Shown here: positions 1 through 11,800 of the stretch, piece after piece | Layout of the letters: every line of letters starts with the position of its first letter | How positions within the stretch are numbered: position 1 is the stretch's first letter | From: Heliocidaris tuberculata | Taxonomy: Eukaryota; Echinodermata; Echinoidea; Camarodonta; Echinometridae | Assembly: GCA_025618425.1 (NCBI GenBank) | Contig: CM046838.1 | Span: forward strand, 10,775,752-10,839,751 | Direction: 5' to 3' | Length of the DNA: 64,000 nt | Made by a program: the position numbers and the translations under genes | Notes under the pieces: model-generated | Database searches by the model: none | What the model was told of the DNA's origin: nothing | The model's input: the letters and a program-made list of their open reading frames with translations, nothing else

Positions 1-821
1 TTGTAATACTTTTATTAAGTCATACTTTAAACTAACTACCGAAAATTGCACAAAACTTGCAAAAAAGGATCTCTATGCCGTAATATAATGCATATATGTC
101 CTGTGTTGCTTTCATAAACTTCCATTACAAATCAAATATACATATATATGTATAGACACAAGGTTGTAACTTGTAAGTACAATTTCCTGCTATGAATATA
201 TATATATATCGAATAAATAAATGAGGACATAACTTGTGAATGCTCAATTCTTATCAATTTCTCATTTAAACGAGTCCTTAGGTACATCAATTGTCCTTCC
301 TTTGCACTTTGCAATATAGACATGCACATACGTAAAAAAACCCCTGAGGTATGGAAAGAAATCTATCATAGTTTTCCCATTGTCAATGCCTTAATTTCAA
401 TTAGCATCTTAGCATTAAACTGAATACTGAATATTCCTTGTCTGATGTGAAAATTTGTGTTCATCGCCACATTACTGAAAATAGAGAGAAAAAAATCTAT
501 AAAAATAGACACTTATCTCCATTTCAAGAAATAAACTTTCATGTGTACACATGTACTTATTTTCCTGTCATTGCATCTTGCTTGATCATTGCCATTATAA
601 AAAATTTCAGTCCAAATGCAGTATTGCAAAATCAAATTAGAAAAAAAAATTCTTGCATAAACAAATTCATTTCATCCTCATACATGTATAAGCAGATGAG
701 TTCAAGCTGTTTAATTTCAGCACCATGGATTCGTGAATGTCTGATCCTCTCCACTAAAACAATTTCCTATCGCCAGTAAGTTCACATCAACATGTAACTG
801 CATGTTATGCACAAACAAGCT
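1..821 (-). other. 3' flank / 3' UTR of the receptor gene
   Basis: AT-rich sequence after the TAA stop with no supported coding region. A TTTATT on the plus strand at 11-16 reads AATAAA in the gene's direction and could be a polyadenylation signal. The true transcript end cannot be placed. Confidence 0.4.
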
Positions 822-1802
822 TTAACAAACGTTTGACATGCCAGAATGCTGCACTTGATCGTTAAGCTGATGCAGTAGAAACTGTATGGAGTTGAGATCT
901 TTCTCTAGATCCCAACCGGCCTGCAGCTCATCTCCAGGCAATGCATTGCTCTTTGGTGATAGAGGTGTGTTGGGGTGTGAGAGCTTGGTGTAGGACCCCA
1001 CTCCGTCTCCCATCTCAGAATCCGAGGGGGACAGACTACCGGAGGTAACAGTGTCTTCGGAGTCAATGGATGACTGCTTCCTAATAGCTTTCATCATATA
1101 GTACTTGCCTTGGAGGGGAGTAGTCTCTGGGTATGTTGAAGCAGAACTCATTGGAGTAATGGTCCCTGCAACATATCCACTGTCTGTACATTTCTGAACA
1201 GATGATATTGCTGTATCATCACAGTATCTTTCGTGTTTTCTATTATCTATCACAACCCTGCAAGGAATGTTTTTGATGGCACCAAACCTAAAGTATCCAC
1301 TGTCCTCTACAGGTTTAGCTTGATTTGAGATCAGATGAGGAGGAGGAGACTGCACATAGCCTGAGTCAGTAGGAGAGGGGTATCGGGACGGAGGACCTAA
1401 GCTATCTTCACTACAGCTGGTATTCAAATTGCTACCACTGGGCTGCTGAGACTGTAAACCCGTCACCCCAGAGCTTTCATCATTTACAGATGAAGACGAT
1501 GAGAATGCTACAGGTGCATTCTCCACATCCATTTCCACGGCAACCACAGGATCACAGTCCTCTGACAGGGAGCCCTCTGTCGAGTGAGGCGGAGAGTGAT
1601 CAGGGATTGGAGGGTGTGGCACTGCATCTCCACCAGCTCTTCCTGCAGGTGGTGTATCAATCAGAACTACAGTTTCCATATCATCATCTCCATCATCTGC
1701 TACAGTAGGAGGAGGGGGAGGAGGGGGGATACCTACCAAGGTATCAAACTCTTCTCTTTCAGGTATCTTTGGCCGAATATCACCCAAGGCAAAAGCTGCT
1801 TT
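822..1802 (-). CDS. Cytokine receptor-like gene, exon 10 (cytoplasmic tail)
   Basis: Codes for residues 496-821 and the TAA stop. Acceptor TCTCTATTGCAG. Begins KAAFALGDIRPKIPEREEF, where RPKIPE resembles the JAK-binding box1. A seven-proline run, an acidic patch (DDGDDDMETVV) and a long Ser/Pro-rich region follow. Three copies of [T/E]DSGY[V/F] are likely phosphotyrosine docking sites; other tyrosines are Y636, Y688, Y719, Y729, Y730 and Y766. The C-terminus is amphipathic (W792 onward, DLEKDLNSIQFLLHQLND). No kinase or other enzymatic domain is present. Confidence 0.88.
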   Translation of the reverse strand, partial: KAAFALGDIRPKIPEREEFDTLVGIPPPPPPPTVADDGDDDMETVVLIDTPPAGRAGGDAVPHPPIPDHSPPHSTEGSLSEDCDPVVAVEMDVENAPVAFSSSSSVNDESSGVTGLQSQQPSGSNLNTSCSEDSLGPPSRYPSPTDSGYVQSPPPHLISNQAKPVEDSGYFRFGAIKNIPCRVVIDNRKHERYCDDTAISSVQKCTDSGYVAGTITPMSSASTYPETTPLQGKYYMMKAIRKQSSIDSEDTVTSGSLSPSDSEMGDGVGSYTKLSHPNTPLSPKSNALPGDELQAGWDLEKDLNSIQFLLHQLNDQVQHSGMSNVC

Positions 1803-2831
1803 CTGCAATAGAGAGAATAGTTCAGATGAGAATGATAGAACTATACTATTCACAAAAATTGATTAATGGTAATAACTGAATACCTTATTTTCTGCCATAT
1901 GGGCGGCGGTATTTGCACTCAAAATGAAAGTCTGGGTGAGGCCTATGCGCAACCAAAGACCAGTCAGTCGGCAAGTAGCTCCTTTCATCCAATTCGTAAG
2001 CATGACTTGTGCGGTGTCTGAATATATAATGCGGGAATCACCTCTTTTGTTCATGGCCTAGACGCTCTAAATGTCATCAAATGGGATGTTTTTTAAGTAT
2101 CTAAGTAAAGGGCAAGAACCAAACTTTCATGTTCTGTTTTTTTTACATTTCAATGACAAAATGTGTAAAGTGCATGAAATTTTGGATTTAAAAAAACAAT
2201 ATGAAAATAAATTTTTCAAATCGTTATTTTGCTACATGTATTCACTTTGAGCCCAAATAATTTTTACATCATATTGAAGCTGAAGATCTATGCTTCATGA
2301 AAACAGCATTTATAAGAAATGCCACATTTTAATCAGGTCAAGAACACATTTTTCCTAAACCAAGAATACTGCACTGTGATTGGCTAGATAGACTACGCAC
2401 CCACCAAGGAATCTCAACATTCCACAGCTGTTTGACAGCTGGGTCACTGAAAGTGACTCTCCCCATGTGGTATTCTGTTCAAAACAACTGTGCTGGCTTT
2501 TTTGGGCCTTATTCAGCCAATCAGAAGACTGGATTTCAAGCTTTCAAAAAATCGAGAAATCTCGTCTTTTACCTTGGTGCTGATTAAAGGGTGCCCCATA
2601 TTAAGAATCATATTTTTAAAAAAATACAGTCTTTCAGGTTTACTGGGATATATATATATATATATATATATATACAGTGATTATTTCCTACGTTAGGGGG
2701 AATCCTATCAATGCGGTTTATTCCGTCACAATAGAAATTCGACGTTACGGCGAAAGCAACCGTGCGTTAAGGCGAATGATAACAATAGGCTGAGATAAAA
2801 GGATTCCCCTAAACGCCGGAATAAGAGTTAT

Positions 2832-2869
<38 letters not shown>

Positions 2870-5800
2870 ATATATAAACCCAAAACTCGTATAATAGGGA
2901 GACACTCTTTGTATTTTCTCTTTGTACTTGTGTCTCCCATACGTAGGTTGCGCTATTATGACGGAATAAACCGCATTGTCGTGTGTCTCCGAAAAGCGGT
3001 ATCCAGTGAAATATATATATATATATATATAAATAAATATATAAAAATATAAATTTGGGCACAAAATAAGAAAAATTGCACAATGATCAAGAGAAATGAG
3101 GGGAGGAAAATTGTGTTCTGAAGGAACTTTTTCTCACTAAATTTCACTTATTTTTGTAGTTCTGTTATTAAAAAGATTGACACACTTATAGGCTCTATAC
3201 ACTCAATTTTTTCAACCCCGTACTATCCTTAATCCCGGACTATTATTTTTTTTCTTCTCATTTGCAGTTTTAGTCCCGTACTATCTCCCTAGCCAGAGCG
3301 CTTAGCCCTACCTTTTTACATTTAGCCCCACCTTTGGTGAGGCTAACCCTGCTTTTTCCAGGGCTAAAACAATCCCATACTATTCTGGAGTTAGCCCACT
3401 TTTGTAAAATGCAATGTGAACAGAAAATGGGCTAAGCTTAGTCCCGTACTATTGGTGGAGCTAAATCCTTGTTTAGCCTCCCCCCCCCCCCTGATAGTAC
3501 AGGACTAAGCAAAATTTTGCAAGTGTAAAAGGCTTATCATGGGACTAAAGCTATGTGGGACTGTGTCGTGAATTCACTGCTACACTAGGGTAAAAACAGA
3601 CAGAAGAATCACTCTATGAAGCAAGATTTAAATTATTTAAATTTGCTAGATTACCTGATTTAGAGACTCTTCAACTCTTACTATGCTACAAATTTGGGGT
3701 TTCACAGGTGAAATTGAAATTTTAAATAATTATTTTCCTCTCATGTATGAATAATCTAGACTGGGCCAATCCCTGCTAATACACAAAAAAACCTATTGAA
3801 GCCTATTCAACCATTAAAGCTATTGTGGAGTACAAGCTCATCTTCAGAGCTTGTACATTGTACATGTATAAGTGAGTTGACATTTGCTCTTTTCAATGGT
3901 ATAGCAATCAAGGATTTCACTTGACGATAAAGTGGTTAATTTCTTTCAGAGAGAAAATCTCACGATTTATGAGATTTTACAGGATGGAAAATTTGGCCAC
4001 AAGAGGATCTGGTTATATCCTGCTTGTTTGCTGATTAGCATACAGACCTACCGATTGACCGAGACAAATTGAGCCTCCTTTAAACCCTGGTTAAAATGGA
4101 CAGGACTATATTTAGCATGTGCTCTATTTCTATCGATGTAATCATTGTTTAAACATTGAGATATATTAACTTAATACCTCACAAATATAATCCAAAACAT
4201 AACCTCACATGGTCTCCCAATGTTGACAAAGCACTCATATGAAGCTTGATAGAGCTTGACTGATGTACTGAAATTACAGTTTAAAAAAACCCCAGAATTT
4301 TCTTCCCGGCTAGCTGTTATGGTAGTATCAAAGATGCAAATAATTTTCTATTACCATGAGCTACTGTTAAGGCACTACATACTTTCTGTAATAGCGCACC
4401 TCCCAACCTCCACGCAATTTCTGCGCTGTCATATCTCCACTAGATCCTTCGCAGAGATGTGTGTGTCTAGCATGTAGAATGGCAGGTTATCGCGGGGGAT
4501 TTTCATAGCACACGGGCATGCTTTTTATCTGATAGTTATCCCATTGATGGGGAAGTCTGGTCCCAGAATATCTTTCTTCCAGATCAAAAACAGTTTGAGG
4601 ACAACTAAAAAGAAAGTTATTATTTTTAATGACATGAAAATTGGCAAATTTGTCATTCATCACGTCAATTATTTTGTTTATATTGATAATAGAATTTCTT
4701 AGTTTTTGTCCACGAATATGATTTCCTCCTAACTTGAAAATAATTATATTCATAGTAATATGTTTTTACATGTATACACCTTAACAAAATATTTCATGAA
4801 GACACATATTGAGACTGCTTTCAAAATATTACATATTCCTAATAATTCTTAAAGGTATTTATTATCAAACTAGCAGAAGCAGCCTGGGGACATCCATGAG
4901 TGCTAGCTATGTTCATGATTAATCATGAAGGTATTTTTGTCACAATATATTCAAGTGAAATTTTAAAAACTATATAAAAATGAAAATTGTGTAAAGTGTT
5001 ATTTTTTACCAAGAAGTATACATGCGATGTACATGTGTTATTCATCTGAATCTTGCATGAGTTTTGAAGAAAATATATTTTCATCTTGATGAAGATTAAA
5101 TTGCGATTTTTTAGTACTGAATTATGAATGAATAATAATGACATTTATTTATGTTACGTCGGCCCTGTGGCCTGTGGACCACACACGATCTCCTGTCCTC
5201 CTTAGTGGGATTCTCGCACATAGAGCATGGATATATGTTCGAGTAGTATATCAATGCATAGAGGGAGTGATTTAATCTTGCCTCGTTTCTGTGGTTACTC
5301 AGAGAAATTAAGGCTATGAAAAAATATAACGCATAATAAGCTGCCCCTTATAAAGGATGAAAATATGAGAAAAATAAATTTGCCATTTTCTTTTCAGGGG
5401 GATCCCACGGCCCCTTACCGGTCTTAGGAGGACCGACTAATTTACTTTTTTCATCACTCCCTACCTCCCTATCCCCCTTCCCCTCACCTCCAACGTGAGG
5501 GGATACGGGATTCATATCCTATTCATAGTCGTATTCATAGTATAGTGAAAATATTTCCAAAGGAAATTTTGGTTGGAGGGGAAGCTCCTCCTATACCCCC
5601 AGAGAGAGGACCGGCGTGATTCTCGATATTCCTAAGTGACGTGATCTCTTACACCTCCGCTCCCGTTTGATGTCTACATATCGGTTAAGACTGTCACAAG
5701 GATATAAATAATATATTTGAGGCGATCAAATAACGTTTCCAACGGTATGAGGGCCATTTTCCACATTCATGTCAATTTTAGTTGTTAATAAAAATGATAT

Positions 5801-8800
5801 TCCCCATTTTCAGGAGATCAAAATGAAGAGACTTATGGTGTTAAAACTGGCCCCGAATAACAATGAAAGAGAAAAACACAGAAAGATACTTAAATTTACA
5901 GATACTGAAATGTGAACTATAGAGAGCCAAAGTCAAAGCAAAATATAAGGAAAAGGGGATAAAAAAGACGGTGAAATAGAGGGGAGGAGGGGGAAAATAG
6001 GGAGGTAAGGAGAGAGGGGGGGGGGGGGGGGAGTTAGAAAATCTTGATACTTGCGGATGTAAAAGATGAAAAAAGGCAAATTGGCCAAAGAGCTAATGTC
6101 ACTGTGATGTAGCTGCGGACATCTCTCCCATTTGCTCCAACACACAAAATGAACTAAAATGTAATTTTTTCAAAAGGTTTTACTCTGTAGGATCTTTTTC
6201 TTTCATGAGGACTTATAACAATATGCTATCTCCAATCTATTTTGAGTACTGCCCCGAGGGTAAAGGTGCTTCTGAGAAAACCAAAATTAATATTTTTGTG
6301 TACGACAAACGGGAGAGCTGTCCACATGTATGTCACAATAGACTCACCAAATTGCCAATTTGAGATTCGCATAGATGTAGTGATCTCATTTTTCAAACAT
6401 ACATAACTTTCTTATTCCTTGTCTGATTTCTTTTAAAGTAGATATTCATTGATTTTTAAAACTGACTTAAGTTTCATTATTGCGTAGGTGAAGCTTAGAC
6501 CGGACAAGTTTGTCAAAATTCGACGCTTGCAAACATTCGAAGTAATGATTATTATCAATTACAAATTGCTGAAATACAGCCCCGACATAGCACCTGAACA
6601 GCTCTCCGAAAGCCGCTGAAATGTGTGACGTCAAAGACAGGACGTTAATTGCACAAGCAGACGATGTCCCATAACATCTCACATATTTTCAGTGCCTGTT
6701 TTGTCATCTTCTCTTCAGTTATTTCACTTCACTAGCATTAGTCTATTATGTTTAATACATATATTGCCTCACTCTAAACCCCGTGCATGGGTTTATTTGG
6801 ATGGAAAATGAAGCGTTACAAGAATAAAGGAATCAGTTGCTTGTAAACAAAATAGACGCCATTGCATTCACAGCTGCATACACCGCTGGACGTTCGGCGT
6901 TGAATGAGGGATGAATACCGTCCTTGCAATCATTCAGCGGGCTTTTCAATTTGAAAGTGTGGTTTTTTTTATTGTTCATTAACCCTCATCCTATATATTT
7001 ACAAACAAAATATTTCAGTAATCAGAATCTGTTTCATTCCCATTTTAGAATGGTGTGAAATATGGGCATGTTTGAATACACTAAATTCTTTATAATTTGA
7101 GAAATAACTGCACTGCACTTATGTTCATTCTTTATGGGACGTCGTCTGCTTGGACAGGATAGTTCCCTTTATTGACGTCATTGAAACATTGTTATTTTTT
7201 TGGCGAAGCGCTTGTATATCGCAGATGCTGGGAGGTAGTTTTATTTGTATTATTGTTTAATTACCTGATATGTAGTTGACTTTAAACTGATACGATTGCT
7301 ATCTGTTAACTTGCCAGTTTCTAGTGATACATTATTTATCATATTTGTGATTTTCTTTGAATGTGTACTTTAAACTTTCACCATCCTGTTTTTCTTATTT
7401 TTCGGCTTTCACACAAATCATCTTATTACCAAGGTTGAATTGCCCTTTAAACAGGTGAGTAAAGTGAAAGGAAATCTTACAAGAACAGAGTTATTGCTGA
7501 TGTCAAAAGGCTGCGTCCAACGAGGTCCATGCTGTACACAGAGATAGGTACATCCAGTTAACGAGAAGATGAACACTGCTAGAAGTATGGATACGATGAT
7601 AATCAGTACTTGGCTTAAACCTTGAGGATTTGGAGACCCCACATCTGAAGGTAGAAGTAAAATCCAAAGACAGATGACCATATTAGAAAAATAGAAGAAA
7701 ACTTAAAATCCTTATTTAAACATAATGCACAAATGTAAAAAATATGTTGAAGATGAAAGACTGATAGAAAGGTGATGAAACCAAAGACACAAGACCATAT
7801 TAGAAAGACAGAGGAAGAATTTGAAATTATTGTTAAATCAATTAATGCACACATATGAAACATATTTTGGACAAAAAGACAGAAGACGTAAACCTTGAAA
7901 TCATTTACAACTATTTCAGGCCATGTTTGGCATTTTTCCCTATTCCTAACTCTTTCTCTCCTGTCACATCATTTTGGAATGTCTAGAAAATGAACTAGTT
8001 TATAAACATGGAAAGGTGATATTCATTTGGATTGAAAAAAAAAATAAACAGTACATATTAAAAAAAAAAAAAATGTATACCTAAGCTTCCTTTGAAATTC
8101 AACCCATCCCAGGGTTACTGGCAGAAATTCGTTTAAACCCGGTCCCATCTGGGTGCAACTGAGTCCAATGATTTTAAAGCACCTGAGGGGGAATAGTTTT
8201 GGAGGACTGAGGCCTCTTTTCAGGTTGAAGGTATGCACTGACAAATATATTACCCTACAGAGTAAACCCTTGTTAGAGAGGATGTACCCTTGGTATTTTT
8301 CCCATTATGCCACTAAGTGTGGTATGAACTGGCAAGTATCCTGGTTTAAAGTGTACCAATCACCTGAAAAAAATAATTTGTGTACAGCTAGAAAGTATAA
8401 AATCAACCTCAAAGAACTTTGTCTGGTATTCTATAGGTCAACAGTTAATGAGTATGAAGGACATAAAGGATAACATAAAAATTCTCGCATGGAAGCGAAC
8501 TCCGAGGTGGGTTCCGTGCGAGCCTTTATATTGGTGAGCGCGTGCGGGTGCGTCGAGTAGTCTACTCACGCGTCGCTTTTACGCTTATAGCGAGTGTAAT
8601 TAAAATTGCAATATCTCTTTATAGAATTCATATTTGAAGCCCATATTTTGAATATAGTCTAACGACATGAAACCTCTAACATACAGAGCAAAATTATTTT
8701 TGGTAATTGGTACCCTTTAAGCTCCACAAAAGTACTTGATATAGAAGACGAGCTATAAAAACTGTACAATAAAATATTGAAGAAGGTTCTAACCTGTGTA

Positions 8801-11800
8801 AAGTTCTGAACCTTTGAAGGCTGGTCCAGTTCCGTTGTAAATCATTGGTGTGATCTTCACTTTATACACAGAACCCACTACATTTGTATTAATTATATAC
8901 GATGTAGTGTTTGTGGTACCTAGAAGCTTTTCCCCAGTCGTTATGGCATAGTTTACAATGCAGTCTCCAGTGTGGGGAGACCATGGGGGATCCCATTTCA
9001 ACAGCCAAACACCCTGCCTGATTTCTTTGGTAGTCGTGTTCTGGGGCTGAGACTGTACTTGATCTGTAAAACAAGTTGAGATAAACAGTGTATAGAAAGA
9101 AAGAGAAAACTACATTTCCTTTTACTCTTTTAACTGCTCCAAAATGCCGGAAAACACCCATACAACTTCACCAGCTACATGTATGGCAGCAAAAGCATTC
9201 ATGAGCCCTGTGCTCTGATTTCTGAGTTTAATACATGTACCATTCAGTTCTGAAGACAGTAAAAAGCTGTTCAAGTGGAAAATCATTTTAAATTGTCAGA
9301 CACCAAGCAAAAGTGTACATGCAACTTACTTTTTTCTGGCAGTGAGCAAACTGCCACATGCACTGCTAGAAATCTTGAGGACTATCACTTACTTGACTTC
9401 AACACATCAAGCTGATGCACAGAGCTTGACATCCCACCAACAGAGTTATTGGCGAAGACTTTGACCTCGTATGCATCCCATCTAGACATATCCTCTAAGG
9501 TAACTTCAGTAGAGTCAGGAGGAGGAGACGGCAGCTCCAGAATCTCTGACTGCCATTCTTCTTGGTTGGTGGTTACAACCCGGTAGCAGATCTCATAGAA
9601 TAATAATATGCCATGACGATGGTCCTCCGGAGGGGGCTAGTGGAAAAGAACAATTTTGAAAAAAATGTAGATGAAAGCAGTTTTAATGTCATAATAATTG
9701 GTAGAGACCACTGTAATGTGCCATGTTGTTGGTCCTAAGGAGGGAGCCAGTGGAAAAGAACAATGAATAAATGTAGATGAAAATAGCTTTAATATTATAA
9801 TAATTGGGAGTGACAACAGAGTAGCAAATCTCACAGAATTGTAATACTTGTATGCCATGCTGTCGGTCCTCAGGAGGGGACTAGTGGCAAAGATGAAAAC
9901 AACAAAATTCCCAATATCATATTGGTTGATAGTCACAACACAATAACAGATCTCATAGGATTGTAATATGCCATGTCGATGGTTCAGTCGAGGGAGTTCG
10001 TGGTTGCAATATAAAAATTTCAATTTTGATGTTGTTTTGACCTTGTACTACATGTAGTTATTATTGACCTTGCTTTACCCAGAGAGCATTCACATTATTT
10101 TGATAATTATTCAGAACTCCAGATAGTCCTTTGTTGTATACCCAACAGAAATGGTAAGCATTTCTTGAGGAAGGATGTTGAACTCATTTATATTCAGGCC
10201 TTGATGTATTCTTTGTTATTAAAGTAATCTTTAAACGGCCATGGTGCAGAACACCAGATTACCGACCAGTTTGTTTTAAAATACCAACGGATTTCTAGAT
10301 CTTGCCTGCTACGTGTGTGCGTGCGGTCATCACAATGGCAAAAAAAAAGGAACCTAATTTGCACCTCTACTTGGTGATTTATGAGTTAAAACTTCCCACA
10401 TGAACTAATTTGTAGTTATAAATGATTGTCTGAAAAAATCCTGAAATATGATGTCTGTGTTGTTGAGTTACAGCAACATTTTGAAATGAAATTGTCCAAA
10501 AACTGTCTTTTTTTCTGACACAAGTCTACCCCTGCATAAATATTCATGAAACCTAATTTCCATATTCGGGGGTGCATATTCCATATTTAGAGGAATTTTC
10601 GCTGATGCAACTTCTTTCTTTGCAGAGATATTACGTCCTTTATGCACGATATCTTGAAGCAATTTGGAGCAGCATATTATGCACTGTGATGCCAAATTCA
10701 CGATCTACACATTCGATATTCAGGAGTCAGTTATTGTAGTCAATCCTTTCATGGATTGTGCATGAGCATGGCCCATGGTCCGCCCACTCTCTCAATTTCC
10801 ACAGCACAGTCATAGTTACACAGATGTCAAAGCAAGGGACAAGGTTCCGTTATGTCAGCCTTGGTGATTTGACACCAAGATCCTTTTTTCTGACACAACT
10901 CTACGCGGAAAATTCAGCTCAAGTTAATACCATATGGTTGTAGAAAAATGTACCATTTACTGATTCATCAAAGTGATTTTCTTGCGAATCTAGCAGAAAT
11001 CATGAATTTTAGGGGAAGTTTATCAGGTAAAATTTTCTGTTGTAACCGAAGAAATATCGCTAAAATTTCATATTTTCCATTAGTCAAACTTTGATTTTGC
11101 AGTATTGTTGTGAAAGATACATCTATATTTAAAATAATTTTTCAAACTTTATGTTAAACTAGAAGAATTTTCGACCGCGCACGGTCGGAATTTATGCCTC
11201 CGCCAGATCATTGCCCCTCCCATATGCATGCATGAGCCAAGTCTGAAGATGATCCGTCAAATGGTTCTTAAGTTATCACAAGAACAAGCCATTTCTATGT
11301 ATTTTATTGAACTCAGTGACCTTGAACTTTAACCTCATGACCCCAAAATCTAATCAGACCATTGCCCCTCCCGTATGCATACATGAGCCAAGTCTGAAGT
11401 TGATCTGTCAAATGGTTCTTAATTTATTGCAAGAACAAGCCATTTTAATATATTTTATTGAACTCTGTGACCTTCAACTTTAACCTCATGACCCCAAAAT
11501 CAAATCAAGGCATTGCCCCTCCCATATGCACACTCCAGCCAAGTCTGAAGTTGATCCGTCAATCAGTTTTTAAGTTGCAAGAACGAACCCATTTTCATGT
11601 AACATTTTTATGTATTCTATTGAACTCTGTGACCTTGAACTTTAACCTCCTGACCCCAAAATCTACTCAGACCATTGCCCCTCCCATGTGCACACTCCAG
11701 CCAAGTCTGAAGTTGATCCGTCAAATGGTTCTTAAGTTATTGCAAGAACAAGCCATTTTAATGTATTTTATTGAACCCTGTGACCTTCAGCTTTAACCTC

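Noticed and set aside
438..779. 113-codon plus-strand frame
   Set aside because: AT-rich composition, no domain, and it lies in the 3' flank of the receptor on the opposite strand.
4487..4753. Open frame on the minus strand with TTTTTAG acceptor-like start, considered as a juxtamembrane exon of the receptor
   Set aside because: The frame that is open does not match phase 0 out of exon 9. The phase-0 frame stops after six codons, and no GT donor precedes the TAA.
9637..10023. 128-codon minus-strand frame considered as a separate gene
   Set aside because: It is open by chance across the decayed exon 7 copies and has no gene structure of its own.
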